This document shows, piece by piece, positions 62,302 through 64,000 of a DNA stretch of 64,000 nucleotides. Every line of letters begins with the position of its first letter. Position 1 is the stretch's first letter. Below the pieces are notes generated by a model. The model made no database searches, was not told the DNA's origin, and worked only from the letters and a program-made list of their open reading frames with translations. A program made the position numbers and the translations under genes. Origin of the DNA: Streptomyces sp. NBC_00237 (GTDB lineage Bacteria; Actinomycetota; Actinomycetes; Streptomycetales; Streptomycetaceae); the NCBI RefSeq assembly GCF_026342435.1, contig NZ_JAPEMT010000001.1, positions 2,784,501 to 2,848,500 on the forward strand, read 5' to 3'.

Positions 62302-62345
62302 CGGCTGCGGATACCAGCGGACACCCCGCCCGGTATCCGCAGCCG
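62302..62345 (+). terminator. Hairpin between arc and dop
   Basis: CGGCTGCGGATACC and GGTATCCGCAGCCG form a perfect 14-base-pair stem with a 16-base loop, 10 bases after the arc stop. No T-run follows. A small TGGCG-TAC-CGCCA inverted repeat lies at 62450-62462, in the remaining 220 bases before dop. Confidence 0.7.
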
Positions 62346-62565
62346 ACGCATTCCCCCACCGCTCCCACAACTTCACAGCCAATGTGGAAGCCATTGTGGA
62401 GCAAACACGCAATCGATCTCCCCACCAGCGCAAAGGCGTTCTAGGCTCTTGGCGTACCGCCACCGCCGGTCGCACAGTGCGGGGACGGACACCGCACACG
62501 TACCCCAGACAGCGGTACATGAGCACCGCCCCAGGACGGGGGCGGCGCCGGGCAAGGAGGGCCGC

Positions 62566-64000
62566 ATGACCGTACGTCGAGTAATGGGCATCGAGACGGA
62601 ATACGGGATCTCCGTCCCCGGCCACCCCAACGCCAATGCCATGCTCACCTCGTCCCAGATCGTCAACGCCTACGCGGCCGCGATGCACAGGGCGCGCCGC
62701 GCCCGCTGGGACTTCGAAGAAGAGAACCCCCTGCGCGACGCCCGGGGCTTCGACCTCGCCCGCGAAGCAGCAGACTCCAGCCAGCTCACCGACGAGGACA
62801 TCGGCCTCGCCAACGTCATCCTGACGAACGGCGCACGGCTCTACGTCGACCACGCACACCCCGAGTACAGCTCCCCGGAGATCACCAACCCGATGGACGC
62901 CGTCCTCTGGGACAAGGCGGGCGAGCGCATCATGGCCGAGGCCGCCGAACGCGCCGCCCAACTCCCCGGCGCCCAGCCGATCCTGCTCTACAAGAACAAC
63001 ACCGACAACAAGGGCGCCTCCTACGGCACGCACGAGAACTACCTGATGAAGCGGGAGACCCCCTTCTCGGACATCGTGCGCCACCTCACCCCGTTCTTCG
63101 TCTCCCGCCAGGTCATCACCGGAGCGGGACGCGTCGGCATCGGCCAGGACGGACACGAACACGGCTTCCAGATCAGCCAGCGAGCCGACTACTTCGAGGT
63201 CGAAGTGGGCCTGGAGACCACCCTCAAGCGCCCCATCATCAACACCCGCGACGAACCCCACTCCGACGCCGAGAAGTACCGCAGGCTGCACGTCATCATC
63301 GGAGACGCCAACCTCTCCGAGATCTCGACGTACCTGAAGCTCGGCACGACGGCTCTGGTCCTGTCGATGATCGAGGACGGCTTCATCAACGTCGACCTCG
63401 CCGTCGACCAGCCCGTGCGCACTCTCCACCAGGTCTCCCACGACCCCGACCTCCAGCACCTGGTCACACTGCGCAGCGGCCGGTCACTGACCGCCGTGCA
63501 GCTCCAGATGGAGTACTTCGAGCTCGCCAGGAAGTACGTGGAGGAGAGGTTCGGGGCGGACGCCGACGACCAGACCAAGGACGTCCTCACTCGGTGGGAG
63601 GACGTGCTGAACCGCCTGGAGAACGACCCGATGAGCCTGTCCGGGGAACTGGACTGGATCGCCAAGCGGGAGCTCCTGGAGGGCTACCGCCGACGCGACA
63701 ACCTCGACTGGGACGCGGCCAGGCTCCACCTGGTCGACCTCCAGTACGCGGACGTACGGCCCGACAAGGGCCTGTACAACCGCCTGGCGGCCCGCGGCAG
63801 GATGAAGCGGCTGCTGGACGAGGACGCGGTCACCAGGTCCGAGACGAAGCCCCCCGAGGACACCAGGGCGTACTTCCGCGGCCGCTGCCTGGAGCAGTAC
63901 GCGGACGACGTCGCGGCGGCCTCCTGGGACTCGGTCATCTTCGACCTGCCGGGGCGCGACTCGCTCCAGCGGGTCCCGACCCTGGAACCGCTGCGGGGCA
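62566..64000 (+). CDS. dop: Pup deamidase/depupylase Dop (3' end beyond window)
   Basis: The first 478 codons are present; the family is about 500 residues, so only the tail is missing. It begins [20 protein letters not shown], with AAGGAGG before the ATG. The start, GIETEYG metal/ATP motif, the [20 protein letters not shown] segment near 140-160 and [20 protein letters not shown] near 205 are those of Dop; PafA begins differently (FGLENEYG). Dop deamidates the C-terminal glutamine of Pup and removes Pup from substrates. It belongs with arc and presumably pup-prcB-prcA downstream. Confidence 0.95.
   Translation, partial: MTVRRVMGIETEYGISVPGHPNANAMLTSSQIVNAYAAAMHRARRARWDFEEENPLRDARGFDLAREAADSSQLTDEDIGLANVILTNGARLYVDHAHPEYSSPEITNPMDAVLWDKAGERIMAEAAERAAQLPGAQPILLYKNNTDNKGASYGTHENYLMKRETPFSDIVRHLTPFFVSRQVITGAGRVGIGQDGHEHGFQISQRADYFEVEVGLETTLKRPIINTRDEPHSDAEKYRRLHVIIGDANLSEISTYLKLGTTALVLSMIEDGFINVDLAVDQPVRTLHQVSHDPDLQHLVTLRSGRSLTAVQLQMEYFELARKYVEERFGADADDQTKDVLTRWEDVLNRLENDPMSLSGELDWIAKRELLEGYRRRDNLDWDAARLHLVDLQYADVRPDKGLYNRLAARGRMKRLLDEDAVTRSETKPPEDTRAYFRGRCLEQYADDVAAASWDSVIFDLPGRDSLQRVPTLEPLRG

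Overview
The window is high-GC actinobacterial DNA, almost certainly a Streptomyces chromosome core. The evidence is the codon usage (third positions nearly all G or C), many GTG starts, mycothiol genes (S-(hydroxymethyl)mycothiol dehydrogenase, mshC), a Pup-proteasome locus (arc, dop), a chaplin pair for aerial growth, and the gylR-glpF-glpK-glpD glycerol locus followed by metH. From memory, the order dop, arc, trmI, metH, gyl, PAC2, mshC, SCO1664-type gene, chaplins, gluconokinase matches the SCO1640-1680 stretch of S. coelicolor in inverse coordinates.

Layout. 1-5.0 kb: minus-strand genes (acyl-CoA dehydrogenase start, phosphotransferase, two DUF202 membrane proteins, NUDIX, SDR, TetR) and a DMT transporter. 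5.2-11.98 kb: flavoprotein dehydrogenase, ASCH protein, an unrecognised helical-repeat protein, APC permease, and a molybdopterin oxidoreductase with a membrane cytochrome b partner. 12-16.7 kb: gluconokinase divergent from a GntR regulator plus amino-acid permease, then formaldehyde detoxification (mscR plus an MBL hydrolase). 16.8-24.8 kb: PhnA-like protein, tRNA-Leu(GAG), M20 peptidase, short and long chaplins, small conserved proteins, a degenerate RecD2-like protein and an aldo/keto reductase. 25-31.7 kb: F420-type oxidoreductase, ferritin-like protein, CorA, then the conserved actinobacterial set histidine phosphatase, DUF3090, SCO1664-family, mshC.

31.9-40.7 kb looks like an accessory insertion around the conserved PAC2 gene. 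It holds a secreted GH31 glycosidase with NPCBM domain, a subtilase next to a glutamine-rich prion-like protein, a Tat-exported propeller protein and a GntR regulator. The subtilase and the Q-rich protein end in the same roughly 68-residue C-terminal domain; I rate this the most interesting observation here. 40.9-46 kb is the glycerol regulon, with a matching operator-like inverted repeat in front of gylR and in front of glpF. 46.3-64 kb: metH, a HAD phosphatase, two tandem orphan peptide-binding lipoproteins, an orphan NarL-type response regulator, a RecB-type Fe-S nuclease, a site-2 protease, trmI, a small exported protein, ferredoxin, arc, and dop (cut by the window end).

Convergent gene pairs are separated by strong perfect hairpins. 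Several intergenic gaps carry short tandem repeats, and two gaps share a dispersed GC-rich repeat. I saw no IS element, prophage, CRISPR array or rRNA. All functions are inferred from sequence features read by eye; no database search was run.
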